From assembly GCA_937982565.1 (NCBI GenBank), contig CALJLN010000023.1, forward strand, positions 124,001 through 188,000: a stretch of 64,000 bases of DNA, in the 5' to 3' direction. The translations under genes were made by a program, and so were the position numbers. Below the pieces are notes generated by a model. That model did no database searches. It had not been told where the DNA came from and saw only the letters and a list, made by a program, of their open reading frames with translations. Shown here piece by piece: positions 14,148 to 22,699 of this stretch; positions within the stretch are counted from its first letter, which is position 1, and each line of letters begins with the position of its first letter. This stretch comes from UBA2421 sp002343075 (GTDB lineage: Bacteria; Planctomycetota; Phycisphaerae; Tepidisphaerales; Tepidisphaeraceae).

Positions 14148-16424
14148 CTAATCCAGCAAGCCGAAAAATGTCTCCCCTTGCGGCTTCAGACCATAAGCAC
14201 TGCCGGTGCTGACGATGAGCATCTTCCCAATCGCCCCGGCGACCGGCGTCAACCTTGGCGCAGTGAGTTCGCGGAATGCGGTCCAACTGTTGGTCGTCGG
14301 GTCGTATGTAGTCACGTCGCGGAGCGTTTTAAACCCATTCGTAGCCCCGCCGACGACGTAGATCTTGCCGTTAAGGCTGAATGTGCTCGCCGAGGTATGC
14401 GACCGCGCCACTGGCAGCGCGGCGGCAGGTGTCCACGAGTCGGTTTTCGGGTCATACGCATCGACGTTGTCGCGTGCGCCCGTCAGCTCATTCCACAGAT
14501 CCTGCCCACCGATTGCATAGATTTTTCCGTTTAACTCCGCCGCTGCCAGATGGTTGCGCGCGTTCGGAAGTGACGCGCGCTGCTTCCAGCCGCGAAGGGG
14601 GTTGGTGAGATCAAGCACCCAATGCTCGGCCTGGTTCACGGTGGCAAACTGCGCCTTGGTCAGCCCGCCGAAGAAGTGCAACTGGGTACCCCACCGCGCC
14701 ATGGCTCCGGCGCCGCGCGGCTCGGGTAGCGAAGGCATTCGGTCCCACCGGTCGCCGGTTGTGTCATAGCGCCAAACGCTTGTTGTTCCCAGCCCGGGAT
14801 GATCGCCCAGAAATCCGCCGGCGATATAGATGTATCGCCCGTCAACCGCCTGTCCCGCGTGCGTTACTGGCTCGGGCATGTCGCCGAGTTGTGTCCACTT
14901 GTTCGAGGCGGGGTCGTAGGCATCCACCCGGGCAGTCGACTGAATCTGCTCATTGACATACCCGCCGAACACAAAGAGCCGGCCGTTTGCTGCAGCACCG
15001 ACCGATTCATAGCGTGCCAGGGGATTGGCGGCCGCACCTTTCCAACGGAATCGGTCGGCGACCCATGTTGTCAGGCGAATCTCGTTGCTCAGCCCCCCGC
15101 CGTCGGGGTTGAGCGCGGCGACGCGATACACATAGGTTGTGTTGGGCGCGACCGCCGGATCAACAAAATATTCGGTGTTCGGGTTGAGCGTGGCGATGGT
15201 GACGAAGCTCTCGTCGCCGTCGAGTTTACGTTGAACGATGTATGCCTGTTCGTTGGTACTGTTGTCATCCCAACTGAGGTTCACCTGCGTATCGCCCACT
15301 CCACGGGCCGCAAAACGGGTGGGCACAATCGGTCCGATCGGACCTCCGCCGGCGTTGCTGATCTTGATCTGATCAAGCACCCCAATTTCTTCGCCGCGTG
15401 CTGTGGCTGCATCAAACTGCACGCGCAACACATGCGTTCCGGCGGTGATCTGCTTATCACCCAAACCAATGTTTGAGAACACACTCCAGCCGCCGGTGGA
15501 TGCGAAGCTGACATCACTCGCCCAGGGCACTCCGTCGAGGAGCACCTGCCCGCGGCCGCCGCGCGAGCCCGATGCGAAGCGCAATTCGAGTGTGTAGATG
15601 CCGGTGTACGGCGCTTCGATCGTATATTCTGCCCACTCGCCAGCTCGAATGCTCCCGACTCCGTAGAGTGCGGTGCCCAGCGACAACGTTGAGTTGATCG
15701 GGTAAATATCCACCGCGGTTTCGCGGTACATCCCGCCGGCGTTCACTTCAGTGACATCGTTAAACGAAACGCCGTTGTCACCGTTGTCAAAGTTCTCGGC
15801 TTCGATCGTGGCCGGAAGACGCACGGGCGCGTTGCCAAACGGCGAGCGCACGGTCCCCGGTGTGACAGGCGCCGTCGGCGGGGCGCTGGCAATCCGCTCG
15901 ACCGCAATGCCCGCGATCAAAGCGGCATCTTTCGTGCTGGAAAACTCGAGATTGAGGGCACCATCGTTGACGGCGACCTCAAAACTGCGAGAAACAGCCG
16001 CGCGAGGCGCGACAGCAGCGTTGACATCAAAACGGCTCAGTTGATTCGTGCCTTCCGCGGTGACGTCAAACACGCGTTCGCCCTGGCGCGTAAACCAAGG
16101 CTCGGCAAAGAGTAACGAAACCCCGTATCTGCCCGCCGCGACGGGAATGTTGTAGGCAAAAGTCTCGCCAAAGCGCCGCGAGGCATAGATTGCGTCATCG
16201 CCGGTACCAATCACATCAAAACTGGCCGGCTTGGCCTCACCGCCGACGAAGAACACGTCGGCCAGCCAGGTGTGTCCCGCGCCATCGACAACTGTCGGGC
16301 CACCTGCGTTGATGTAGATTCCGGAATGGCCCGCATGCAGAAGGCGCCGCGGTTCAAGCACATCCAGCAGTGCGCGAACACCGCACGCCCGCCGGGACGA
16401 CGATCGGGGATAAAACTGTTTCAC
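14148..16424 (-). CDS. Secreted Malectin-CBM6-Fn3-Kelch multidomain protein
   Basis: A 758-aa exported protein probably binding carbohydrates at the cell surface. The N-terminus carries ALLDVLEPRRLLHAG, the LEPRRLL-like motif common at the start of large planctomycete extracellular proteins. Domains in order: malectin-like (about 35-180, YINAGG..FGETFAYNIPV), a CBM6-like beta-sandwich (about 200-355, TIEAENFDNG..GEWAEYTI..GTHVLRVQF), fibronectin type III (about 365-455, VNLSWDDNSTNEQAYIVQR) and a Kelch propeller (about 465-755) with five or more repeats of the form YDPxxxxW followed by YxxGG. No catalytic domain was found. The GTG start at 16424 is the first codon of the LEPR-containing frame; the ribosome site is weak. 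It is divergent from purQ. Confidence 0.85.
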   Translation of the reverse strand: MKQFYPRSSSRRACGVRALLDVLEPRRLLHAGHSGIYINAGGPTVVDGAGHTWLADVFFVGGEAKPASFDVIGTGDDAIYASRRFGETFAYNIPVAAGRYGVSLLFAEPWFTRQGERVFDVTAEGTNQLSRFDVNAAVAPRAAVSRSFEVAVNDGALNLEFSSTKDAALIAGIAVERIASAPPTAPVTPGTVRSPFGNAPVRLPATIEAENFDNGDNGVSFNDVTEVNAGGMYRETAVDIYPINSTLSLGTALYGVGSIRAGEWAEYTIEAPYTGIYTLELRFASGSRGGRGQVLLDGVPWASDVSFASTGGWSVFSNIGLGDKQITAGTHVLRVQFDAATARGEEIGVLDQIKISNAGGGPIGPIVPTRFAARGVGDTQVNLSWDDNSTNEQAYIVQRKLDGDESFVTIATLNPNTEYFVDPAVAPNTTYVYRVAALNPDGGGLSNEIRLTTWVADRFRWKGAAANPLARYESVGAAANGRLFVFGGYVNEQIQSTARVDAYDPASNKWTQLGDMPEPVTHAGQAVDGRYIYIAGGFLGDHPGLGTTSVWRYDTTGDRWDRMPSLPEPRGAGAMARWGTQLHFFGGLTKAQFATVNQAEHWVLDLTNPLRGWKQRASLPNARNHLAAAELNGKIYAIGGQDLWNELTGARDNVDAYDPKTDSWTPAAALPVARSHTSASTFSLNGKIYVVGGATNGFKTLRDVTTYDPTTNSWTAFRELTAPRLTPVAGAIGKMLIVSTGSAYGLKPQGETFFGLLD

Positions 16425-16536
16425 CTTGACTGCTTCGGCGAGGATTATCGGGCGAGATTAAACTTTCTCCGCGCGGGAAGCCGGGCAAATTCCCCCCGCG
16501 CATCTTCAGCCGACTGAGCGTAGAATCTGCGCCCAG

Positions 16537-17340
16537 ATGCAACCCAGAACCCTCATTCTTCGTGCCGCCGGCGTCAACTGCGAAGCCGAGACCGCGCACG
16601 CATTCGAACGCGCAGGCGCTACGACCGACATCGTGCATGTAAATCAACTCATGCAACTTCCAAGGCTGCTGGAAGGATACCAACTGCTTGCCATCCCCGG
16701 GGGGTTCAGCTACGGCGACGACATTTCGGCAGGCAAAATTCTGGCCAACCAGTTTATGCACCACCTGCGCGACAACCTGCATGCGTTTCGCGACGCGGGC
16801 AAACCGATCATCGGCATTTGCAACGGGTTTCAGGTGCTGGTTAAGACCGATCTACTTCCTGACCCGGTGGGCGACCGACCGGGCCAGACCGCAACGCTCA
16901 CGAATAATGATTCCGGCCGGTACCACGATCGGTGGATCAGGTTGGCAGTCAGAAGCAGAAAATGCGTCTGGACCAAGAATCTTGGCGATTTCGATGCACC
17001 AATGGCCCACGGCGAAGGCAAGTTTGTCCCGGCAGACGACGCAACGCGCCGTGCGCTCTGGGATGAAGATCGCATCGCGCTGGTCTATGTAAAACCCGAC
17101 GGCTCGCCAGCCGGCGGCGAATGGCCTCACAATCCCAACGGAAGTGCGGACGATATCGCCGGTGCTTGCGATGCGACGGGGCTTGTGCTGGGCATGATGC
17201 CGCACCCCGAGCGATTCATTTCCCCGCTGCAACACCCGGCATGGACGAGCTGGGCTAGCCTGCCAGAGGAAGCCGCGGGGCTGGCGATCTTCCGCAACGC
17301 AGTCGATCACGCCCGCGATGCTGTCGGCGCGGGGGTCTGA
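16537..17340 (+). CDS. purQ: Phosphoribosylformylglycinamidine synthase glutaminase subunit PurQ
   Basis: Supplies ammonia from glutamine to PurL for the fourth step of purine synthesis. About 267 aa with the class I amidotransferase triad: nucleophile Cys in GICNGFQVL, and His and Glu in MMPHPER. Family motifs AGVNCEAET, GGFSYGDDISAGKILANQF and PMAHGEGKF are all present. It is somewhat longer than the short PurQ of Bacillus (about 227 aa), mainly at the C-terminus. TAGAAT at 16521-16526, 10 nt before the ATG, is the likely -10. No purL or purS is in the window. Its last 34 nt overlap the convergent TauE/SafE gene. Confidence 0.93.
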   Translation: MQPRTLILRAAGVNCEAETAHAFERAGATTDIVHVNQLMQLPRLLEGYQLLAIPGGFSYGDDISAGKILANQFMHHLRDNLHAFRDAGKPIIGICNGFQVLVKTDLLPDPVGDRPGQTATLTNNDSGRYHDRWIRLAVRSRKCVWTKNLGDFDAPMAHGEGKFVPADDATRRALWDEDRIALVYVKPDGSPAGGEWPHNPNGSADDIAGACDATGLVLGMMPHPERFISPLQHPAWTSWASLPEEAAGLAIFRNAVDHARDAVGAGV

Positions 17341-17813
17341 TCGGCGTTGCGGGAATCGCTGTAGCGCACCCCAAACACCATCGCCGCCGCCACTGCCGTT
17401 ACGATCACAGCTAGCAGCAGGCTTCTCGCCACGTTCTCCTTGCCAAACGCGGTGTATGCGGCGACATAAATCAACAGAAGACCAAATGTGATCTGTAACC
17501 CACTCTTGTACCTGTCAACGAAAAACGCCACCTGCGCCCCAAAGTAGCTGCCGAGCGCAAATCCCAGCGCAATCCACGCTGCAACCCAGATATCGGCACG
17601 AGTAATCTTGCCATTCTGAAAATAGCCAATCACCGCTGGCAGCATGACCGGGATGCACATCACCATCAGGCTCATGCCGTGTGCTTTGGCTTGCGAGAAC
17701 CCGAGCAGCAGCACCATGATCGGAATCATGATACTCCCTCCACCCAGTCCCATCAGGCCCGAGAACACGCCTACCAGAATCCCGAACGCTATCAGCATCA
17801 GTGGGTGGGTCAT
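17307..17813 (-). CDS. TauE/SafE family membrane permease (short form)
   Basis: Predicted inner-membrane anion/sulfonate exporter. The ATG at 17813 starts MTHPLMLIAFGILVGVFSG; the glycine-rich LMGLGGGSIMIPIMVLLLG is the family signature. Four or five hydrophobic segments follow in about 168 residues, roughly half to two-thirds of full-length TauE/SafE proteins (about 250 aa, two repeats). The product may be a half-size form acting as a dimer or a truncated copy. The gene lies 29 nt downstream of the radical SAM gene on the same strand. The substrate is unknown. Confidence 0.8.
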   Translation of the reverse strand: MTHPLMLIAFGILVGVFSGLMGLGGGSIMIPIMVLLLGFSQAKAHGMSLMVMCIPVMLPAVIGYFQNGKITRADIWVAAWIALGFALGSYFGAQVAFFVDRYKSGLQITFGLLLIYVAAYTAFGKENVARSLLLAVIVTAVAAAMVFGVRYSDSRNADQTPAPTASRA

Positions 17814-17842
17814 ACTTAAATTCTCATCTAAACGGTGTGATC

Positions 17843-19429
17843 TCAAACTTCACGCATCGAACCATGCCTGCTCTGCCGCGACTTTCCGACAGGCCTGACC
17901 GTTCGCGTGTCGGCGTGTTCCACATAGGGTTCGAGAAACTTTGGCCGGTCCGACCGGCCGACACGCTTAAAATCGCTCCAGATCACCTCTGCGGCGGGTT
18001 TGGGTTGCATCCCTCGGTGCAGGGTTAGGAAACGAAACAGTAGCTCGCTGAGATTCGTCAATGAAATCGCGTGAGTCTGGCCTGTAGACTTGTACAGCCA
18101 ATCGCTCAGTTTCAGAAACCACTCGAACGCCGAATCATCGCCCCAGATCAGCGGCGTAGTGGTGACGAAGTTACCGCTGTTGGCCAGCAAATCCCAGTAG
18201 CGCGAAAATCGCCGCATACGCTGCATGTTCTGGAATGAAATCAGCCGCGTCTGCAGGATTTCATACGGCGGTTGGGGTGCGTAGACCATTTGCCACTCCG
18301 CATCGTGCCGGACAATGGGTGTACCGCGCAGCCGCTTGAGCATGCCCACCTGAATCTCCTGCGGACCAAGCGCCACGAGCTTATCGAAGCCTCGCCCGAA
18401 GCTATCCAAATCTTCGCCCGGCAGACCAACAATGAGATCGGCGTGCACATGCACCCCCGTATTTGCACGCAGCCAACGCAGATTTTCTTCAAGCCGCGCA
18501 TGATTCTGCCGCCGGCTAATCAACTTCTCGACCGCGGGGTTAAACGTTTGAATGCCGACTTCAAACTGCAATATGCCAGCCGGAAACCGGCAGATTAACT
18601 CGCGCAATCCCTCGGGCAGACGGTCGGGAACCATCTCAAAATGGACAAAAAGCCCATCGCGGATGCGATCCAGAAAAAACTGCAGAATCGACCGGCTGAA
18701 GTTCAGGTTGAGATTAAAAGTCCGATCTACAAACTTGAACTGTCTGCACCCACGATCGAGCAGTTTCTGCATCTCCCCCAGAAACAGCTCAAGTGGCGCA
18801 TTACGCACGGGAACATCGAGCGATGAGAGGCAAAACTCACACGAAAACGGACACCCCCGGCTCGCCTCGACATAAATCACCCTGCGGGCGAGATCGCCGT
18901 CGGTGTACAGGTGATAGGGCAGGACAAGCGGCGGGTTGTGCGAACTCGATCCGGCGCGCGCCGCATTGTCGCCACGTGGCAGCCTGGTCTCTTCAAACTG
19001 CGGCAACTCTGCTGGCAAGATGCGCATCATTGGCCGTCGGCCGCTCAGGAGCTTTCGACACAAATCGGCGAATGCCAGATCCGCCTCGCCAGTGATGATG
19101 TAATCGGCCAGACGGCAGATTTCCTGCTGGTCGGTCTCGTAACTCACTTCAGGCCCACCGAGGACGATGGTGAGATCGGGCCGCAGCCGCCGCAGTTCGC
19201 CGACGATGCGGGTGGCTGGCTCGGCGTTCCAGATGTAGACACCGATGCCGACAATCTTCGGATGGGCCAGCAAAATCTTCTCAACGACATCGGTTGACCG
19301 CTGATTGATATCAAACTCGATGATTTGCGCGCGATCTGCGAGATCGCCTAGATTGGCGAGCAGATAGCGCAATCCGAACGCAGCATGGGCGAATCGGGCG
19401 TTGAGGGTGGTAAGGACGATCTCTGCCAC
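17843..19429 (-). CDS. B12-binding domain radical SAM protein
   Basis: A 528-aa cobalamin-binding radical SAM enzyme. The N-terminal Rossmann B12 domain (about 1-140) starts AEIVLTTLNARFAHAAFGLRYL and includes GIGVYIWN and VLGGPEVSYE. The radical SAM core (about 190-400) has the cluster motif CPFSCEFC (CxxxCxxC). The about 120-residue C-terminal domain (ISFQNMQRMRRFSRYWD...) matches proteins annotated B12-binding radical SAM with DUF4080. The reaction is unknown; relatives are often methyltransferases or ring-modifying enzymes. The GTG start at 19429 is preceded by TACACT exactly 7 nt upstream, which supports this start and a leaderless message. Confidence 0.88.
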   Translation of the reverse strand: MAEIVLTTLNARFAHAAFGLRYLLANLGDLADRAQIIEFDINQRSTDVVEKILLAHPKIVGIGVYIWNAEPATRIVGELRRLRPDLTIVLGGPEVSYETDQQEICRLADYIITGEADLAFADLCRKLLSGRRPMMRILPAELPQFEETRLPRGDNAARAGSSSHNPPLVLPYHLYTDGDLARRVIYVEASRGCPFSCEFCLSSLDVPVRNAPLELFLGEMQKLLDRGCRQFKFVDRTFNLNLNFSRSILQFFLDRIRDGLFVHFEMVPDRLPEGLRELICRFPAGILQFEVGIQTFNPAVEKLISRRQNHARLEENLRWLRANTGVHVHADLIVGLPGEDLDSFGRGFDKLVALGPQEIQVGMLKRLRGTPIVRHDAEWQMVYAPQPPYEILQTRLISFQNMQRMRRFSRYWDLLANSGNFVTTTPLIWGDDSAFEWFLKLSDWLYKSTGQTHAISLTNLSELLFRFLTLHRGMQPKPAAEVIWSDFKRVGRSDRPKFLEPYVEHADTRTVRPVGKSRQSRHGSMREV

Positions 19430-19436
19430 AGTCTAC

Positions 19437-19442
19437 AGTGTA
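19437..19442 (-). promoter_or_regulatory. -10 box of the radical SAM gene (leaderless arrangement)
   Basis: On the minus strand TACACT (19442-19437) ends 7 nt before the GTG at 19429. No ribosome site lies between. Confidence 0.5.
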
Positions 19443-19530
19443 ACGGAGAACCATGTCCGGCGGCAGAAAGAAGGTTGACGCATGCGATCAAACCGGGCTA
19501 CAACTTGCGTGATTAGCCGTTTGCAATGCT

Positions 19531-20592
19531 ATGGCTCCCACACCCGTTCCACCCTCGCCGCAGCCGCACGTCGATGCACCTTCACCGCTCGTGCCTCGAA
19601 TCACATTCTGGCAAAAGCCCTGGGTGCAAAATGTGCTGCCGTTCGTCGGGTCGCTGGTCATCCATGCTGCTGTGATTGTGCTCGGCTTCGCATTTTTTCA
19701 GACGGCGGCGGCGGTGTACCGGGAGCTCGTGCAGGAACAGGTGATAGTGCCCGACAGCACGCTCGCGGAATCCGGCCCCGCTGGCGGCATACCCAATCCC
19801 GGTCTCGGCGATGACCCAAACCGTTCGGCGGCGCAGGATAGTCTTGAAGTGGCGGTCAGCAGCCAAAGCTGGGCCGAACGGCCTAGCCAGACTCTCACAC
19901 AAACCCTCATCGGCGATAACGCCGATACCCAGGCTGACAGCGTCATCAGCATCGGCGGCAGTTCTGCCATTGGCAGAGCCGCAGGTGCCGGAACCGCCAC
20001 CCCCGCCGGCGGCCAACTCGCCCCCTTCGGCGTGCCCGGCGGCGGCGCGGGGTCGCTGGGGCCTAAGGTTTCCTTCATCGGCGTCGGTGGAAATGCGCGA
20101 AAAATTGTCTATCTGGTCGATGCGTCCGGTTCGATGATCGACGCCCGCGAACGACTCAAAGCCGCCCTCGCAAGCAGTATCGACAAGCTCGTTCCGATTC
20201 AGGAGTTTAACATCGTCATCTTCAGCGACGGCGACATGGTTCTGCACCAAAAGGGAAGCTTAGTCCGTGCCACCACTGGCAACAAGCGAAATGCATTCAC
20301 ATGGATCGAAGAAAAGTACGTCGTCAGCGGATCAACCGAACCGCTTGGTGCCATCCGCGCGGCGTTCGCCCTTGAGCCGGAGTTGATCTACGTCCTGACT
20401 GATGGATTCGACCAAATCGCTTCATTCGACGACGTGAAGAATGAGTTCGTCAAGCAAAATCGAGGCAAGAAGGTACGCGTTAACACGCTCTTGATCCGAT
20501 CGCGGTCCGATCCGGAGTTGGAGAGAGTCATGCAGGAAATCGCCGATTCCAACGGCGGCGTGTATAAAGCCATCGAGAGGAATGATTTTTAA
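19531..20592 (+). CDS. Membrane-anchored von Willebrand factor A domain protein
   Basis: A 353-aa protein. A proline-rich cytoplasmic N-terminus (about 1-30) precedes one membrane helix (VLPFVGSLVIHAAVIVLGFAFF, about 37-60). A Gly/Ala-rich periplasmic linker leads to a VWA domain (about 185-350) with a complete metal (MIDAS) site: DASGSM, the Thr in SGSTEP and LTDG. One N-terminal helix followed by a periplasmic domain is the topology of TonB/TolA. ExbB- and ExbD-like genes follow, so this protein may receive the proton-motive input (inference). The gap to exbB (172 nt) holds repeat fragments (CCAGAATGACGAAATCAG and CTTCGTCATTCTGAACTG). Confidence 0.82.
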   Translation: MAPTPVPPSPQPHVDAPSPLVPRITFWQKPWVQNVLPFVGSLVIHAAVIVLGFAFFQTAAAVYRELVQEQVIVPDSTLAESGPAGGIPNPGLGDDPNRSAAQDSLEVAVSSQSWAERPSQTLTQTLIGDNADTQADSVISIGGSSAIGRAAGAGTATPAGGQLAPFGVPGGGAGSLGPKVSFIGVGGNARKIVYLVDASGSMIDARERLKAALASSIDKLVPIQEFNIVIFSDGDMVLHQKGSLVRATTGNKRNAFTWIEEKYVVSGSTEPLGAIRAAFALEPELIYVLTDGFDQIASFDDVKNEFVKQNRGKKVRVNTLLIRSRSDPELERVMQEIADSNGGVYKAIERNDF

Positions 20593-20764
20593 GTCCTGTT
20601 CCGCGGACAGCGCAGATTGGTTCAGACCAGAATGACGAAATCAGAAATCCGAATCAGCGTCCATGCTCAAATGACGAGAGGCCCGCAAGGTGCATCTTTC
20701 TGCGCTTCGTCATTCTGAACTGTTTTAGCTTGCTGGTTTGGTCATCTTTCATTGAGAGATCGAA

Positions 20765-21619
20765 ATGCTTCGCACGTACAACAACTCCATCTTCCGACTC
20801 GCACTGCTGGCCATCATGCTCTTTGGCGTGGTGGCTGTTTCGCGCACCGGCTTCGCACAGGACACCACGCCCCCCGCCGCTGGCAGCGATGCGGCCCCGG
20901 CCAAGGGCAAGGGTGTGTTTACGATTGTGATGGAGAATCTCGATCCGGTCTTCTGGACGATCGGCCTGCTGTCCATCGCCGGACTGACGCTGATCATTCA
21001 GGGATTTCTGCAGAACAGAAGGGCAGTGTTACTCCCCGACGCCTCCGTCGAACAGATTCGCGAGTTGATCACGCAACGAAAGTTCCGAGAGTTGACCGAG
21101 TTTACCGCGACCGATCCGACGTTTATCAGCAGGGCCATTAACCCTGCGATCAAGCGAGCCCCCGACTTTGCCTCAATGCGGGAAGCGATGGAAACCAGCA
21201 TCGCCGAGCAAACTGCGGAGCAGTTTCGCAAGATTGAATACCTCAACATCATCGGTAACTTAGGCCCGCTCCTGGGGTTGCTCGGAACCGTGCTCGGCAT
21301 GATTTACGCCTTCAGCGACATGAACGCTGCCGGGGGTAATGCGTCGCCGGCGCAGCTTGCATACGGTGTGAGTAAGGCGCTGGCACACACATTCCTGGGC
21401 CTGGTGCTCGCGGTGCCATGCCTGGCGGCGTTCGGCGTGCTCCGGACGATCATCGACCGCCTCACGACGCAGGGCGCTTTGCTCGCCGAAGAGATGTTGC
21501 TCCTGCTCAAGAGCACGGACGCCAAATCGCCCGCCGCACGCCCGGTTGCCTCGCCGCAGGCGGCCGTGCCCAGCCCGCGCAAGCCGCCCAGCCCGATGCC
21601 GGCACCCGGAGATAGCTGA
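20765..21619 (+). CDS. MotA/TolQ/ExbB family proton channel protein
   Basis: Inner-membrane channel subunit that couples the proton gradient to work across the envelope. 284 aa: signal-like N-terminus (LALLAIMLFGVVAVSRTGFAQ), membrane helix FWTIGLLSIAGLTLIIQGF, a long cytoplasmic loop, then two helices around NIIGNLGPLLGLLGTVLGMIYAF and AHTFLGLVLAVPCLAAFGVL, the signature pair of the family. The extra N-terminal signal segment is common in planctomycete members. The start ATG has GAGAGA upstream. The ExbD genes follow by 26 nt and by overlap, forming one operon. Confidence 0.92.
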   Translation: MLRTYNNSIFRLALLAIMLFGVVAVSRTGFAQDTTPPAAGSDAAPAKGKGVFTIVMENLDPVFWTIGLLSIAGLTLIIQGFLQNRRAVLLPDASVEQIRELITQRKFRELTEFTATDPTFISRAINPAIKRAPDFASMREAMETSIAEQTAEQFRKIEYLNIIGNLGPLLGLLGTVLGMIYAFSDMNAAGGNASPAQLAYGVSKALAHTFLGLVLAVPCLAAFGVLRTIIDRLTTQGALLAEEMLLLLKSTDAKSPAARPVASPQAAVPSPRKPPSPMPAPGDS

Positions 21620-21645
21620 GGCCGCCCGATGCCACAGATTCACCC

Positions 21646-22188
21646 ATGAAACGCCGCGGTCTCCCACAAGTTCACTCAAGCCATCCCAACGTCACGCCGT
21701 TGATTGATATTGTGATGTGCCTGGTGATTTTCTTCATGCTGGTCGCCAAGATCGGCGTGACCACCGGGGCTGATCCGACGATTGAGGTGCCCGTCTCGTC
21801 GCTCAGCCGGGCGTTACAGATCGACTCACTCAGCAATACCATTGTTCTTAATGTGCGGGAGAAGAAGCCCCTCGATGAGCCACTGGTGACGGCGATCGTC
21901 GATGGGTCGTCGGCGCAGGCTCAGGAAATCCGCGTGGTGGACCCGTCCACAGGAAAGCGGCCGCTGCTCGAAGTGCTCAGGCGATTGCGATTCGGCAACG
22001 ACAGCAAGCCCGGCGGGACGGGTGTGAACGGCGACAATGATGAGTTTCGCGTCATCATCCGCGGCGACAAGGAAATGGGGTATCGGTTTCTGGAACCGGT
22101 GCTGGTTGCGTGTGCGGAGGCCAACGTGAACAAAGTCATCTATCAAACGAAGTCTCGCAGCGAACTTGTGGAGGACAACTCCAAGTGA
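21646..22188 (+). CDS. ExbD/TolR family biopolymer transport protein (first copy)
   Basis: A 180-aa partner of ExbB. The N-terminal membrane helix carries the proton-carrying Asp in NVTPLIDIVMCLVIFFMLVAK, and a periplasmic domain follows. The periplasmic part is longer than usual, with an insert rich in Gly/Asn (RFGNDSKPGGTGVNGDNDEF). It ends in a GTGA overlap with the second ExbD gene, indicating translational coupling. Confidence 0.9.
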   Translation: MKRRGLPQVHSSHPNVTPLIDIVMCLVIFFMLVAKIGVTTGADPTIEVPVSSLSRALQIDSLSNTIVLNVREKKPLDEPLVTAIVDGSSAQAQEIRVVDPSTGKRPLLEVLRRLRFGNDSKPGGTGVNGDNDEFRVIIRGDKEMGYRFLEPVLVACAEANVNKVIYQTKSRSELVEDNSK

Positions 22189-22652
22189 AACTCCGCACGA
22201 GTCAAAAGGTGCACTACGAATCCGGGCCGAATATGACGCCACTGGTCGATGTCGTCATGGTCTTGCTGATTTTTCTGATGATGGCGGGAAAGTTCACCGG
22301 GCAGGAGCGATACCTGGTGAGCAATCTGCCGCTGCGCCAAACCGGTGCTGGCGGCGCTACTCCACCGCCGGGCGGATTTCCCAAAGATGAACCTTTGGAA
22401 GTCGAAGTAACCTCGCCCGTGCCCGATCGTTTCGTTGCCAGGGTTGGTCAGTATAGAGCCGAATCCGCCGCCGAACTGCAGCAGATCCTCAAGCAGTTGC
22501 AGGCACAGCTCATCGATGCCGGGAAACAGCAGGAAGATCTGCAGGTAGTCATCGCGCCAGACCGTGCGGTGAAGTACAAGTTTCTCATAGACGTCTACAC
22601 TGCCGCCCAGCTTGCTGGATTTCAGAAGGTGGGCTTCTCCACTTCGCGATAA
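22185..22652 (+). CDS. ExbD/TolR family biopolymer transport protein (second copy)
   Basis: About 155 aa with the same layout as the preceding gene: PNMTPLVDVVMVLLIFLMMAGKF (membrane helix with the functional Asp), then a periplasmic domain. The GTG at 22185 overlaps the stop of the first ExbD (GTGA) and has GAGGAC 8 nt upstream, so it is preferred over the longer frame from 22110. Two different ExbD subunits next to one ExbB suggest a heteromeric stator. Confidence 0.9.
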   Translation: MKLRTSQKVHYESGPNMTPLVDVVMVLLIFLMMAGKFTGQERYLVSNLPLRQTGAGGATPPPGGFPKDEPLEVEVTSPVPDRFVARVGQYRAESAAELQQILKQLQAQLIDAGKQQEDLQVVIAPDRAVKYKFLIDVYTAAQLAGFQKVGFSTSR

Positions 22653-22699
22653 TGCACCGGCCCGCGGACAAACCCGGGCAGGCAGGGATAAGATTGACC

